Both the position numbers and the translations under genes were made by a program. Below, piece after piece: positions 40,797 to 53,100 of a stretch of DNA of 64,000 nucleotides. The notes beneath the pieces were generated by a model. That model saw nothing but the letters and a program-made list of their open reading frames with translations, did no database searches and was not told where the DNA came from. Positions within the stretch are counted from its first letter, which is position 1; every line of letters begins with the position of its first letter. This DNA comes from Microbotryomycetes sp. JL201 (taxonomy: Eukaryota; Basidiomycota; Microbotryomycetes): assembly GCA_033819885.1 (NCBI GenBank), contig JAQYUZ010000002.1:310001-374000 (forward strand), given 5' to 3'.

Positions 40797-42056
40797 TCAC
40801 AACTTGGCCTTGCGCGCCTCCTCCGTCCGCCGAACGGCGGCCATCTTCAACAAAGCGTAGAGCGTTTGCAGACGAGGCATCTCAATATCCTTCTTGCGCG
40901 CTATCCGAATCTGCAAGCATCCAGCAGAAAGGATGAGCCCATGCCCGTTTTTGCACGTAAGGTTCTTATGAGGAGCTCACCGGATTGCCGAGGATGACCT
41001 CAATCTCCATCGGCCGGCCTGCTTGCCAGTCGAGCAACATGCTCGGCAAACCTTCTGTGTTGCGCTCGCTCGACTTGAGAATCCGTTCAGCATCAGCCTT
41101 TTTCAGCTTTTCAGGCCACTCGCGGCCGAGCACCTTGGGAGCAGTCTCGAAAATCTCGTTCATACATCCTGCGAGGTGTCGTCGCAATTCTGAATCGAGT
41201 GACATGCGAGAATTGCCCGTGCCACCTGACAACACGGCCGACGGGTTCATGCTCGAATTGATCTGGGTGTCGATGTTCGTTAGATTGTGCAGACTATGAG
41301 CCTCAACTTGGACTGACAGCCAGCTTGTGCCACCGGACAAGCTGCAGGCCCTGCTCGTCCATTTCCTCCGCGTCTTTGATGCCGCCATCAAGAAGGAGTT
41401 GAACGAATTGCTTGCTGACAGCAGTGCTGCGGTCTCTCAGAGATCGCGACACGTTTTCGCCACAGTAAGGTCCAACAGATATCCTCGTCCACCTGTTTTG
41501 CTTGATCTTGCCAGGTTCAGTCTGCGCCGCTGAGACGACCGTGACTGCACTCAAGATCGGGTTGTCGGGGAATCGAGCGCGGTGAGATTCTTCGACTCCC
41601 ACACCATTTTGAATCAAGACGACGGAGGTGCCGTCAGACTTGATCACGGGAGCAATCATGGCCGAATCGTCGGACACGTCCGGCAAAGCCTTTGTCGAGA
41701 CGACAACGAAATCGAAATCCCGAGGTGCATTTTTCGCGGCATCTTCGATAGAAGGATAAACAGCATGCGGTTGAAAGTGATATGACCCAAAAGAGTGTGT
41801 GTCGAGGGCGATACCGTTCCTCTTGACGGCTTGGTAATTTGAGCGACAGGTGACAGACACGAGCACGTGCGGAGGCTGGTGCAATCTAGAACCATAGAAT
41901 GCGCCGACAGCGCCAGTTCCAACTGATGATGTCCCCGTCAGCGTCATTCAGCTTCGGCCGGAAGCGCTCCACACCGAAGCGTGTTGGTCTAACCGGCCTA
42001 TGAGTCTGTCGCTTACCTATGAGGACGTGCACGGGTTTTGCACTGTCAGCAGCCAT
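40797..42056 (-). CDS. PAN5: 2-dehydropantoate 2-reductase (ketopantoate reductase)
   Basis: NADPH-dependent enzyme of pantothenate and coenzyme A synthesis. The first exon is MAADSAKPVHVLI, spliced to VGTGAVGAFYGSRL, the Rossmann GxGxxG. Then comes VVVSTKALPD and LIQNGVGVEE. The second domain has LVRWHKLA with the catalytic Lys, spliced to INSSMNPSAVLSGGTG, and AERILKSSE. The final exon is IRIARK then EMPRLQTLYALLKM. Start at ATG 42056; stop at 40797-40799. Divergent from NDUFA5 (115 bp apart), so a shared promoter is likely. Yeast Pan5 is the nearest named homologue; the symbol is by family. Confidence 0.82.
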
Positions 42057-42171
42057 TTGGAATGCTCAATCGAAACAAGTGCGAATCTGGTCGTGACCAG
42101 ACTTGGAAAAGAGGTGAACCTCGAACGGCGCGAGCCTAGCCAGTTTCGTGTTTGAGCCACACCACCGCACC

Positions 42172-42761
42172 ATGCGCGTCTTCCGAATGTTGCGACAGGC
42201 GACGTCTGCGGCATCACAGTATGCCCCGCGACAAAAGCAGTCGCTGCCGCTGACCGGCCTCGACGTGCATCACGATCCGATCCCAGCTTTGACTGGCCTG
42301 TACAAATCCACGTTGCAGTTGCTGCAGCAGGCACCCGCCTCTGCCGTCTACAGACAATCTGTCGAAAGCATCACACGCGACCGCCTGACTGTCGTCGAGC
42401 AGTTTGCAGGCCAAGGCACCGAGCAAGACATTGAAGCGATCGAGCAGCGTATTGGATGTGGCTACATCGAAGAGGTTATCAAGCAGGCAGACGACGAGTT
42501 GAAATTGGCAGCAAAGCTCATCGAGGTCAAGGCGTGAGTTGCATACCAGGACGCCGAAGCTCCGCGCCCGCCGTTCGCGTCTGCGCCCTTGCACGCAACC
42601 ACGCAATGCCATGCGGCATGACCGCGCTCAAGTTCTCACACTGACCAAGCTTGGTCTGAAACACAAACAGATGGGAAGATCTCGAGAGTCCACCAGAGCC
42701 TGGACAATGGGCGCCGTTCAAGATCACACCTTCGACAACTTCGGCTGACGACCTCAAGTGA
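42172..42761 (+). CDS. NDUFA5: NADH:ubiquinone oxidoreductase subunit NDUFA5 (B13/29.9 kDa)
   Basis: Accessory subunit of mitochondrial complex I. The ATG at 42172 starts MRVFRMLRQATSAASQYA, a likely mitochondrial leader. Family blocks: LTGLDVHHDPIPALTGLYKS, YRQSVESITRDRLTVVEQFA and IGCGYIEEVIKQADDELKLA. An intron (donor GTGAGT) joins VKA to WEDLESPPEPGQWAPFKITP, the family C-terminus. The stop is at 42759-42761. About 150 residues; size normal for the family. Confidence 0.93.
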
Positions 42762-42854
42762 TTGTGCATATCGCGCTCGGAAGAAAACGATGGTAGATTT
42801 ACTGCATGTTATGCAAAATGCGTCCGATAGCTATGCAAACGGGCTCGGGCCAAT

Positions 42855-44813
42855 CTATGCAGATTCTGTAATCTCGGGGATCACGACTCGAGTTCCAATG
42901 GCCACATGATCAGACGCAGAGACGCCTGATCTTGGAAGGCCTCGACCGAGCGTCTCGGTCGAATGAGTGCTGAGGAGCGACGTGAAACGCGGCAGCTCGT
43001 GTTGCGCTTTAGCCCACGGCACATAGAATACGTAGTCAATCGACAGGCGCCAGAGAGGCGTGAAGTTGGTCCACATCGGCTCAAAGTCGCCTTGTCGTAT
43101 CCTTCCATCTCTGTCTACTTTGGCATTCTTAGCCGGGCTGATGCTGCCGTCTCTGACGGCGCCACTCTCGCCACTGTAAACGCCTGCGTCGCGATCTCCA
43201 TATCGCTTGCCATCTTCGCTGTCGATGAGACCTCCAATTTCTCCATATGCACTGACAAGTCTTGGACACTGCCCCGTTTGAATGCCGAGCAGAGCACTGA
43301 GCTCTTCGAGCGAAGCGAGTCCGTCTTCCTCTGTCGGCAGCCGACAATTTTTGATCACCTTGTCTTCGTCATCATCGTCATTTGACTGTTCCTGAGCTTG
43401 CTCGCCTTCGTCACCATTTCCAGCGTCGGCCGACCCCGACTGATCCTCTGGCGAATCGGCTTGATAGATTTTGTCGACCGATTGATGAATGACGGTCGAC
43501 CTTGAGAGCTCTTTTTGCTGCTCTTGCGTCAGCTCGTTCCCCATCAGAAGCTGATACGTCGCTTCCTCCGGTTGGGCATTAAAGTCGCCGGCTAGAAACA
43601 AAGGCCAATCCCGCCACGCTCCGTCATTGGCTTCCCTTTGAAACCGTCGCGCTTCCCGCAACAAGATGGCGGTTTGCCGCACTCGTTCGTAGACCTTTGC
43701 GTCCCCAAGTCAGTTTAATGAGCTTGGAAGACTGAAAGAGCTCAATGCTCACATGCTTTGGATGCCAGAACAAGTGCGTTGTGCCAATGATGATACCTCC
43801 AGGTCTTTGCTTGAATTTAAGCGCGACGAATAGGCCAACATTCCTTGTCGCTCGAGACAAGCCAGCGGCCGTGCGCATGCTTTGTCGAGAGCCGACTTGC
43901 CCGGCTATGGGTAACCACGCAGTCGCTTTCTCAACGCCATCTTCTGGTACGTCAGACTCCACTTCGTGATACTGTAGATTGTCCGGGTCTCGAATCGGCA
44001 GCTCGTCTAGTCTTATACCGCGGGAGCCGACCTGTGATGCAACAGTCAATCGTGAAATCGCGAAATGCATTGATGAGGACATGTACGCACCCTTTCGAAT
44101 ACACTCTTCTTGTGTGCAATCAAGAGACCATGTGGTTTATTCGGGTAGCCAATGAACGAGGTGTGTCCATGTGTTTTGTTCAGAGCTGGCAAGTGGTCGC
44201 CTAGCCTGTCCACCTCTTGCAGACATGCTATATCGGGAGAATAGTAGAGGACTCTGCACGGGCACGTTCGAGCTTTGTCTCCGTGTTCTCAGCAACCAAA
44301 CTCACTCTTTCATGAGCTGAGGCACTCGGTCCTTGACCTGCATTTGAAACAGTCAGCGCATCCTCGCGGTGGTACGCCATGACGAGGAGCGCACTTTGAG
44401 GAAATCGCTTCCGGGAAATAATTCACGGCGGACCAGAGCTTGCGCGAGCATCTAACCGATATCGTGGCGAGGTGTCAGCTCGAGGACGTGACTCGACGGG
44501 GCCGGGGCATGCTTACGTTCCAAGTCAACACAGACAGCACAGTCCCGCTACTAGAGGAGGATGAGGAGTCCGAAACATGCACCCATTCCCGTTTGAGAAA
44601 CTTGTCGGGTGGTCCTTGCTCATGGGCACCGCCATCGGTTTGCTCCTTCTTGGCTTTGCGCTCTGCCTTTTTCGCGGCAGCTTCGGCAGCTTTCTCTTGC
44701 TTAATAGCTCTGATGCGCTCTGCTTTCGCTTGCTGTGCCTCTGTCAGCTGCTTGACGAGAGGCTGCTTCGGCGGGCCTGAGCTCAATGGAGCCGCTTGTC
44801 CGTTACATGTCAT
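42855..44813 (-). CDS. NGL2: Ngl-type endonuclease/exonuclease/phosphatase nuclease
   Basis: Mg-dependent RNase of the Ccr4-like EEP family; yeast Ngl2 trims 5.8S rRNA 3' ends. The ATG at 44813 begins MTCNGQAAPLSSG, followed by a Lys/Ala-rich helical stretch. Catalytic motifs: VLTWNM, then CLQEVDR, HLFWHPKH, LAGDFNAQPEE and SDHVAIG. A 100-residue acidic insert with NDDDDEDK lies between GDFN and SIDYVFY. The end is IPEITESA at 42855-42857. Introns are short and GT-AG. The Ngl2/Ngl3/Ccr4 branch is not settled; Ngl2 is chosen because it lacks leucine-rich repeats and has a basic N-terminus. Confidence 0.82.
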
Positions 44814-45131
44814 GCTTGAGCGCGTCAGATGAGCGAGACGCAGCCACACAGCAGGCGCGATGGCACACGGCGCAAGAATGTTGCGTACGCTTGAAAGTGT
44901 CCCATTCAAACGGAATCGTCATTCAAACGGAAAATAGGAGGTAAATTGCATTTCCAATCAGCAGCAATGAGCAATGCAATAGGACCAGTATGGCTCCTCA
45001 TTAGTTTTGATAAGTGCGGACTGGACGGAGTCCGACAGAACACTGAGCTGAGCTTGAACGAGGCGCGCGCGGTCGGCGGTCCGGCTTGCCCTCCACGCCC
45101 ACTCACACCTCAATCGCAATCCGCATACACC
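44814..45131. promoter_or_regulatory. Divergent promoter region for the nuclease and eS7
   Basis: 318 bp between divergent genes. A near-repeat CATTCAAACGGAA(A/T) occurs twice at 44904-44933, of unknown role. Confidence 0.35.
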
Positions 45132-46299
45132 ATGGTAAGCTACTGTTACTGCTGCATGTCGCTGCTCGGTGCCTCTCGGCACCTGTGCGATGCGAATGCG
45201 CTCTCCAGCGATTTTTTCTCTTGCCGAGCTGGCGCTGATTGTCGCTCCGAAACTCGTATGCATAGTCTGCTGCCAACAAAATCCTTCGCACGGCAAACGC
45301 CCCTCGTACTCAACCCGACGAGGTCGAACAGAGTATCGCACAGGCGTTGCTCGACTTGGAGGCATCCGACCTCAAGGCTGAGCTGCGCCCGCTGCAGTTC
45401 TCTGCCGCTCGCGAGATTGACGTTCGAGGTGGCAAAAAGGCGATTGTGATCTTTGTCCCGGTCCCTCAGCTCAAGGCGTTCCACAAAATTCAAGGTCGCC
45501 TCACTCGCGAGCTCGAGAAGCGCTTCACCGACAAGCACGTCGTCATCCTCGGACAACGTCGAATGATGCGCAAGCCGAAGCGTGGCTCGCGCACGACTCA
45601 GCAACGCCCGAGGTCGCGTACGCTCAAAGAAGGTAAGCGCGCGTGCATTGCGATCTCATCCGTACTCGACTTGACTTGACTCGCCAACAGTTCACGAAGC
45701 AATTCTTGACGATCTCGTCTACCCATCTGTAAGTTGTATTGTCAAATGAAACGCGGTTCGAGCAAGGCCTGGAACAACGCTGTCGGCGCGCCCAGCTTGG
45801 TGCGTTCTCAAGCTCGACAAAGCAAGGGCGAGTGTCGCTCGAGATTTTGTCGAGGTTGTCGTTTTGCATCAAGCCGGGTGCGTGGATGGTCCCGTCAAGA
45901 GGCAAAGAAGAGCTTGGAGAGCTTGAGACAGCGATATGAAGCCTTACGGCAGATTGCGGCTCGCTCACATCTGGGATTTCTGTTTCCTTCGACGTTGTAG
46001 GAGCCCGTCGGCAAGCGCGTTCGTCAGAACGTCGATGGCTCTCGCGTCATGAAGGTGTAAGTTTGCGTCCATCAGTGGCGTTGATTCCTCCGCTAATTGA
46101 CCATGTCGTTTCCCAGCTTCCTTGATTCGCGCGATGCCAACGTGCTCGAGCACAAGCTCGACACGTTCTCGTCAGTGTACCGCCGTCTGACTGGCAAGGA
46201 GGTGGGTGTCCGCTCGCTGCAGACGCTGGCATGCACGCTGCGGGGCTAACGTGCCCGCATTTCCAGGTCCACTTCGAGTTCCCTGCTGCTCAGGAATAG
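45132..46299 (+). CDS. RPS7: 40S ribosomal protein eS7
   Basis: Small-subunit ribosomal protein, part of the body near helix 11 and needed for pre-18S processing. The first coding exon is just ATG (45132-45134). A 131-nt intron follows and exon 2 starts [20 protein letters not shown]. The remaining blocks are [56 protein letters not shown] and [20 protein letters not shown]. The last exon ends [11 protein letters not shown], stop at 46297-46299. One intron (about 45729-46001) is 273 nt, much longer than the usual 50-90 in this window. Length of about 195 residues is normal. Confidence 0.95.
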
Positions 46300-46534
46300 A
46301 CCGAATGTTGTTTCTGTCCCTTTCTCGTCGTGTTGTATGATCATCCTTGCCGTTTTGATCCCTTGCCGTAAAGCCCAAGCTGCCTGTTGTGTATGACGTG
46401 GTTGGGGGCAGCTGCTGAAAAGCCCACTCGAAGAGGGACGTGTTCTAGAATGTCGAATGCACATCTGATGTTTTCGCTGCGGGAAGGTGGCAATTCCAAG
46501 CCTCAGTGATGCACGCGCGTTCACACCCTGCCAC

Positions 46535-47644
46535 ATGTCGTTACCGACGCCCGTATCGCGCCGGACGAGTACAAACTCATTGTTTTCGCCTCCTACGTCG
46601 CTTGCCAACACGCGACGTGCATCGCATGCGTCATCGTCGGGCAGTCCACGCGTGGGGACACCGTCGAGCGCCGCCGGCAGCGACCGCAAGAAACGTACAC
46701 GCGATCTGCTGCGAGACTATTACGGGTTGGGCTCGGAAGGCAAGAAGGTCACGGCGTCGCCGACGCCTGATGCGCTCGACATTGGTCAGTGGACGTTCAC
46801 TGGCAGCACAAGGCTCGAGCGCCAACACTCGAGTGACCCGCATTTGAATTGCAGACAATCCGGCAACGTTTGTTCCTGAAGCGTACTTTCGCGAGTTGAG
46901 CCAGAAGGCGAGCTTGCCTGAGCTGCTCAAGCGCGAGGAGGAGCTCATCTCTGGTCAGTGGTGGCGCGCGCGCTTGGGGATGTGAGATGGCGCCAATTGA
47001 CACGCACAGCATATCCAGAAATCCGTGAGCTGGACGGTGAACGACAGTCGATCGTTTACAATCATCATCACGAGCTGATCGAGGCGAGCGATACGATTCG
47101 TAAAATGAAGAGCCGGGCAGAAGCACTAGACACTTCGCTTGAAGCTCTCAAGGCGTCCCTCGAGTCCATTTCCCAACTATCGACTTCTCTTGTATCGAAC
47201 AGGCAACTGCCACGTCCCGCACGGCCGCCGCTAAATGCGCCACCTCTGTCGCCCTCAGCAACAGCAGAACCTGCAACGCCTACAAGACAGCGGCGATTGC
47301 CTACACTGGAAGAAGATCCAACGACTCCCACTCCTACTCGACCTCGGAGCCATTCCGCTGTTGAATCCACTTTCGAGGCGCCCCCTGTGGAAGCGCGCTT
47401 TGATCCTCTTCAGCATCTGCCAGCCCTGCTGTCACTACCTGTGCTCTTGCGAGCACTAATCAACGAGGACCGCAAGACGGCAGACTCGCTCTGGGGCGAG
47501 TGGGAACCGACGTTGAGACAACTCGAAGAAGAGCACGTCGAAGGTATTAGAGAGATTGGCATGGAGTGTAGGGACGTGCTCAAAAGGAGAAGAGCCAACA
47601 GTAATGCGCCGAGACCTGACTCTTACCATGTTGTTGTAAAGTGA
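46535..47644 (+). CDS. VPS51: VPS51, GARP/EARP tethering subunit
   Basis: Golgi tether subunit that joins Vps52-54 to capture endosome-derived vesicles. The ATG at 46535 starts MSLPTPVSRRTSTNSLF. Then come RDLLRDYYGLGSEGKK, spliced to DNPATFVPEAYFRELSQK and EEELIS, and IRELDGERQSIVYNHHHELI with ASDTIRKMKSR, the Vps51 core. A Pro/Thr-rich linker follows (TPTRQRRLPTLEEDP), then a helical C-terminal part (LLSLPVLLRALINEDRK). Two introns, both with GTCAGTGG donors. The stop is at 47642-47644. The length of about 330 residues fits fungal members. Confidence 0.85.
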
Positions 47645-48007
47645 ATTCGGTATCTCGGAGCGGAGCCGACGCCGCTGCCGGCAGTTCTTTTTACACACTT
47701 AATGGGAAGCGATGACGAACGTCAGCCTGCACCAAGTCACAAGCGTCGTATGGTATAGCTCTGCGAATGCATGGAGTTGGGAAAATGGTTGAAAGAGTGC
47801 AAAAAGTGGCCCAAATAAACTTTCAAGTGCTCCATTTGGACTCTTGACCTGCCCCGACCGTGACACGTTTCAAAGCGAGCTCTTTGATTTCGACACCACT
47901 CGACTTGCCCGGCTGTTGCCGGTTGTCCACTCGACTCGGCAGGAGGTTGAGAATCTCGGCGTCGGTGTGCGAGCGAGCCGACGCGCGTCAAGCAGCGTCC
48001 TGACGCG
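47645..48007. other. Intergenic
   Basis: 363 bp between two plus-strand genes; it should hold the promoter of the GT71 gene. A minus-strand 84-codon frame is not supported. Confidence 0.4.
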
Positions 48008-50010
48008 ATGCAGAACGGACTAGGACTCGAGTCTGGTCGAGCTTACGCGTCGCCGCGCTACTCGTTCTCGATCGACCCGTTCAACCCATCGAGCTCGCCG
48101 CGCCCTGGCCGCCGCACGCCCTCAAACTCGAGTCAACGGCGCCAGACGCGCAGACTCGTCAGCCTGTTTGTCATCTTGATCGTCATCCTCGTCCTCGACG
48201 GCGTGTACCTGCACAGCCTGATCTTTCCCGACGGCCGGCAAGGCAGCAAGAGCGCTCAGGCCTCCTTGCACGCCAGGACGGTCGACACTGTAGAGCGGCA
48301 GCTCGTCGAATTGCTCGTCAAACACAAGGACGCGACAGAAGTACAATCGCCCGTCGACCGCATTCAAGACTTTGCAGACAGGGTCAAAGTCTTGCTCGTG
48401 AGCTGACCTTCGCCCGACAGACCGGATTGGCGCTGACGGTACTCTCAATCGTCCGTCGAGGAACCACAGGAACTGGACAAGTTCAAGCAAGAGCTGCAGG
48501 ACAAGGGCCTCAACTCGACGTCTCACGACTTGTATGCACGGTCGGCGCAACACCACTTTGATCTGCTGTTCGCCAAGCTGTTTCCGTACGTGTCAAAGTC
48601 GCCAAAGAGGCCGCGGACATTCGATCAGCTGCGAGAGAGGTACACGATCCCTCGCGGTATCATTATTCCTTGCGGCAATGACCAATTCAGAGCAAGTCTT
48701 GCGGAAATTCTCTGGCAAATCTTGCCCAACTGACATATCACGTGAATAGTTTGCCGTACACCTGATCGCTACGCTCAAGAACGTCCACCAAACAAAGCTG
48801 CCTATCACTGTCGTGCACGCCGGCAACAATGACCTGAGCATCGAGAGACGGGCCGCGCTCAAGTCCATCTCGCCCGACGTCGAGACGTTCGACATTCTTC
48901 ACTTTTTCGACGAGGATCACGTCGGCTTGGACGGCGGTGGCTGGGCCATCAAAGTGTTTACCATCATCGCCTCGCAGTACCAAGAGACCATCATTTGTGA
49001 CGCCGACGTCATCTTTCTTCAGGACCCAGAGATTTTGTTTTCGAACCCCGGTTACAACGAGACAGGCACGCTCTTTTTCAGGGACAGAGAGATATTTCCC
49101 GGAGATGGCAACGTGCATCAGTGGTGGGGTCGCATCATGGAAGGCAGGCAACCCAGTTTGCAGATGCAGCAGTCAAGGTGGTTCACCGATCAAGCTTCGA
49201 GGGAAGAAATGGAAAGCGGCGTCGTAGTGTTTGACAAAAGGAGGAGAGACATTTCGCTGGGATTGATCTACACCGGTTATCTCAACATCAAGGCCGTGCG
49301 GGAGCCTGTCACGTATGCTCAGACTTATGGTGCGTCGATTTGCAAAAGTTTCCATCAAGTGCGTTAATCTGACTTTGGTCGATCAGGCGACAAAGAGAGC
49401 TTTTGGATGTCTTTCGAGCTTCTCGGGATCCGATGTGAGTGCTCTCGTCGGCTCCAGCTCGGTCCTTGTGAGCCGATAGTGACGTATGCCTGTCGCAGAC
49501 CACTTTCAGCCCGAGTACGCTGGCATTGTCGGCCAACTTACGCACCCCGACAAGGCTTCGCATTCAATCGACTCTCGGATATGCAGTGAACACATGTTTC
49601 ATCTCGATTACCGTTGCGTCCCGCTCCAGTTGATGCACTTTCTGAACGGGATATCACTGAAACTGGTTCTTTTGCAGGTGGCCGACCTCTTTGGTGGAAC
49701 GGATCACTGTTTCAGAACAAGCGCAGCAAACGTAAAGGGTGGTTCATTGCCACTCATTGGGCCGTAAGCTTCCGTGTCTTCAACTAATTGCATTCCTCAT
49801 TCGTATTCTGACTCTTGTTTGCTCGCATCGTGACAGCCTGGTACGGTTGACTGGGATTGTGAACCTGAACCTTGGTGCATGAAAGGTATTCGAGAACAAG
49901 ACGTAAGAAAACTCGCCGGCGATGAAGGATTCGACAGAGTATTGGCAGACATGATTGGAGCCGCCGTCGTCATCGAGAGCAGGTTTCCTCAACTGCTACC
50001 TCAAGATTGA
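48008..50010 (+). CDS. GT71 family alpha-mannosyltransferase (Mnn1-like)
   Basis: Golgi type II enzyme that adds alpha-1,3-linked mannose in protein glycans. The ATG at 48008 begins MQNGLGLESGRAYASPRYS; an anchor (LVSLFVILIVILVLDGVYLH) follows. The catalytic part begins PRGIIIPCGNDQFRFAVHLI, with a GC-AG intron at 48692-48749 after the R, then VVHAGNNDLSI. The metal-binding DXD lies in TIICDADVIFLQDP, followed by ESGVVVFDKRR and the end motif GRPLWWNGSLFQNKRSKR and GTVDWDCEPEPWCMKG. Seven introns. The protein ends FPQLLPQD; stop at 50008-50010. Family is clear; the glycan target is not. Confidence 0.87.
48692..48749 (+). other. GC-AG intron in the GT71 gene
   Basis: Donor AGA|GCAAGT, CTGAC branch, acceptor GTGAATAG. 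The 58-nt intron joins GNDQFR to FAVHLIATLKNV. The nearby GT (GCAA|GTCTTG) puts the next exon out of frame. Confidence 0.85.
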
Positions 50011-50142
50011 ACATGAAACGGTCTCTCTGGCAGATTCCTTGGTAGACTAGCGCGCGTGTGCAAAACAACTTGTTGTAAAAATGATTTGAGAGCAAGAGCA
50101 AATACGAAAATATTGCATGGTGAGATGTCCAACGTTTTCACG

Positions 50143-53100
50143 TCATTCGCTTTCGCTGCCACTGCCTTCACTGCCACTTTCTTCTTCGCTACTGCCATCA
50201 TCATCCTGATCAAAAGTCCTTCTCTCAACCTCGTACCCCAATTGTTCGAACCGACTGGCAATGTCTTCCATCTTTGCCAGGCCCGATGAAACGGCGCCGA
50301 TCGAAGTGTCGGGTTCAAACATTGGTGCGATCCACGTCTTGATGACACGCTGAATATCGTCAACCGTCACATTCTGTGCAACGATCACAACCGATTCCGA
50401 TTAAGTTTATGGACCCGCACACCATGGAAGGAAGGAAGAGCACTCACGGCAGTGTTGGCCAACGCAATCCGACCATGATTCTGCGGCAAGCCGAACAGCA
50501 TATTGTTGAATGACGCCGCAGCCTGTTTCACGGGGAGAAATCTGTCAGCTTGAGCGATTGTTATCGTGCAAAGAATACAGACGCACAGCATCGCTGATGG
50601 TCGACTCTTTCGCGGCCGTGTTGTAAGCCAAACTCGACTTTGCACTCTCAACCGTCAGCTCGTCAATCTTGAGCTGCACCGATTACATTTGATGAATGCC
50701 AGCCGTCAGAGGAAAGACGCGGTTCTCGGGGACTTTTGGACACGTACCTCGCCAGATACGAGTTGCTTGAGCAAGTCGCGAGCGGCGACGAACGCCTTGT
50801 GGCTGTCGGGCGATTTGAACACCTGGATGAAAGCACGCTCAGATAAGCCAGGTATGGTCGGAAGGTGTCGATACTCACCCGATAGTAGATCAGGCCGCTT
50901 TCAACGTCCTGCGAGATGCTCGCGCCGTATGCTAGACCGGCGCCTCGGATGAACTTCCACAAGAAGCCTTCCATGCTGTCAGAAGTACTGTGCGTCAATA
51001 TATGGCCTTCGACATGGGCAAGTCTCACTGACGCATTCAGCACGGCTCGGGCAACAGTCAAAGCCGGCATATCGGGATGCGTCCACGAGTCTGGCCCTTT
51101 CGCGACATGGTACGCGAAAGAACTTTCGATTGACGACAGACCAAATACGACAATCTGAAAACCCACGTGATCAGCGATGTCGTCAGGCCTTGTTGCAACC
51201 GCTGACGTACCTTCTTCGACGGCTGCTGACCGAGGGGACCTAGCACTGTACTACTCAGCTTGACCGGTACCAAGTCTCGCTTCTGTGAGACAATTTAAAA
51301 CCATCAGGATGCTGCTAGTCCAGAGTCGCCTAACAGCACGCACCTCGATCTTGTCAACGTGCTTGAAATGGGTCGTCCAAGCCTTGGCAGGCTGCTCGAG
51401 GTTGAGAACGTTGCCTTTGACTTGAATCCTCATCGACTTTGGATTGACAACTGGCAAAAGAGTAGCGAGCGCTCAGCGAACTAGCAAAAATGAGTTTGCG
51501 ATCACGATCAGGCTCACATCCTCGCCTAAACTCTTCAAACTGCCCGACGACCGCTTGCGGTTCTTCTTTGAGCCTGCGCGCCAAGACAGGTAGAATTTCG
51601 ACGCGATTGAGCAGATTCAGCGCGACATTGGTGCTGACGGGTCCACTAATCATCTGCCTGTAGGTAGCATAAGACACATCGGCGCCGTCTCGTTTCTCCG
51701 ACGGCAAGTTCTGGATTGCTTTCGAAGTGGACACTTTGAGGCGGTCGACGGAGAACTTGGAGTTGTACAACAAGTCTCGAATCCACGAGATGGCGGTCGT
51801 GTACTTGTCTTTGGCGACTTTGATGCGCAGGGTGATGCCTTCTTGAAGGGGCGAGTTGATGTCGATCGTGTATGAGAGCGTCTCAGCATCGAGAGTGCGG
51901 ACAACATCCTCGTAAGAGAGCTCGGTGCCGTCTTCGCGCGTGATTGGCAGCGAAAAGAAGGAGTCGAGGTAGATTGATAGGAGAGCTCTCAACTCCTGCG
52001 AGGTCGCCTCGTCGGGGAATAAAACCACAGACACCTCAATGAATTGCGAATTGATGTCTGGGCAAGCCATGAGTGTTCAGTAATCATGAAAAGACCTGTG
52101 GGAACTGGTGGCTTACGGTCAAACTGGACAAACAGCGGCAAGTCGACACCGTCGGCATCGACATGCTCCTGAACCTCATTAGCAGGCATGCCATCCTCGT
52201 AAGCTACACCCCGACTGCGTGCACTTTCGACATTGATCCACTGGATACCCTTGACATCCGGCACCTTGAACTGCGAGATGACTTGGCTCGGGATTTCCTT
52301 GTCGTTTTCGGCCTGAGCGTCTTCGATCTCTTTCGCAAGTTTCGCCAAGCCTTCTTCGCCATACCTTACTTTGTTTGCTGAGATCCGAGCCTTCTCCTCC
52401 CTCTCTAGCTTGTCTGCCAGCGCAGCCGAAGGCTGGCCAATGATTGTGACTGAGGGCGCATCAGCCACGTATCTGCATGGGCGGGTCAATCTCTGGGATA
52501 GAAAGAGAATAGAAAGGAGCGACACACTTGTTGAGCAGCTGCGCCCACTTGTCGGCAGTCCAACCCTCAAGCTCGCGGTAGTGAGAAAGAGCCATGTGCG
52601 ACGGCTCGAGGTCTGAAGCGTCTTCAGCCCCAAACAGCACATCTGTGTCGCGTGTGATCAGCACAGAAGCGCGTTGGCTAAAGTAGAGATGAACGTACCA
52701 GCCAAAATAGAAGTGGACAGCATGTCGGCTGGATCTGTCTCGATGCCATCCAGCAGCTGTAGCTTTTTTCGCTCAAGGACGCTCTTCATTCGCTCCATAT
52801 CAATGCCATCGTTGACTATACGCTTGAGAGCGGTCTTGAACTGTTCGGGTAGAGTGCTCAAAAGCTCCGCAGGCACCGACGACAGATATGCCGTGATTAT
52901 AGTCGGATTCTCTGTCGAGCCGTAGAACGAGATATCTGGGGATAGATCTTAGGTCAAATCGTGCCGCAAGACGGAGAGCGGAGGCACAAACCTGTGCACG
53001 AGGGTTCATCGATCTCCACAAACTCTTTGTACAGCGGCGAGACCGCCGACTCTGTCAAGTAATATCCCATCATGTCGAGCGCCAAGTCCGTGACATAGTC

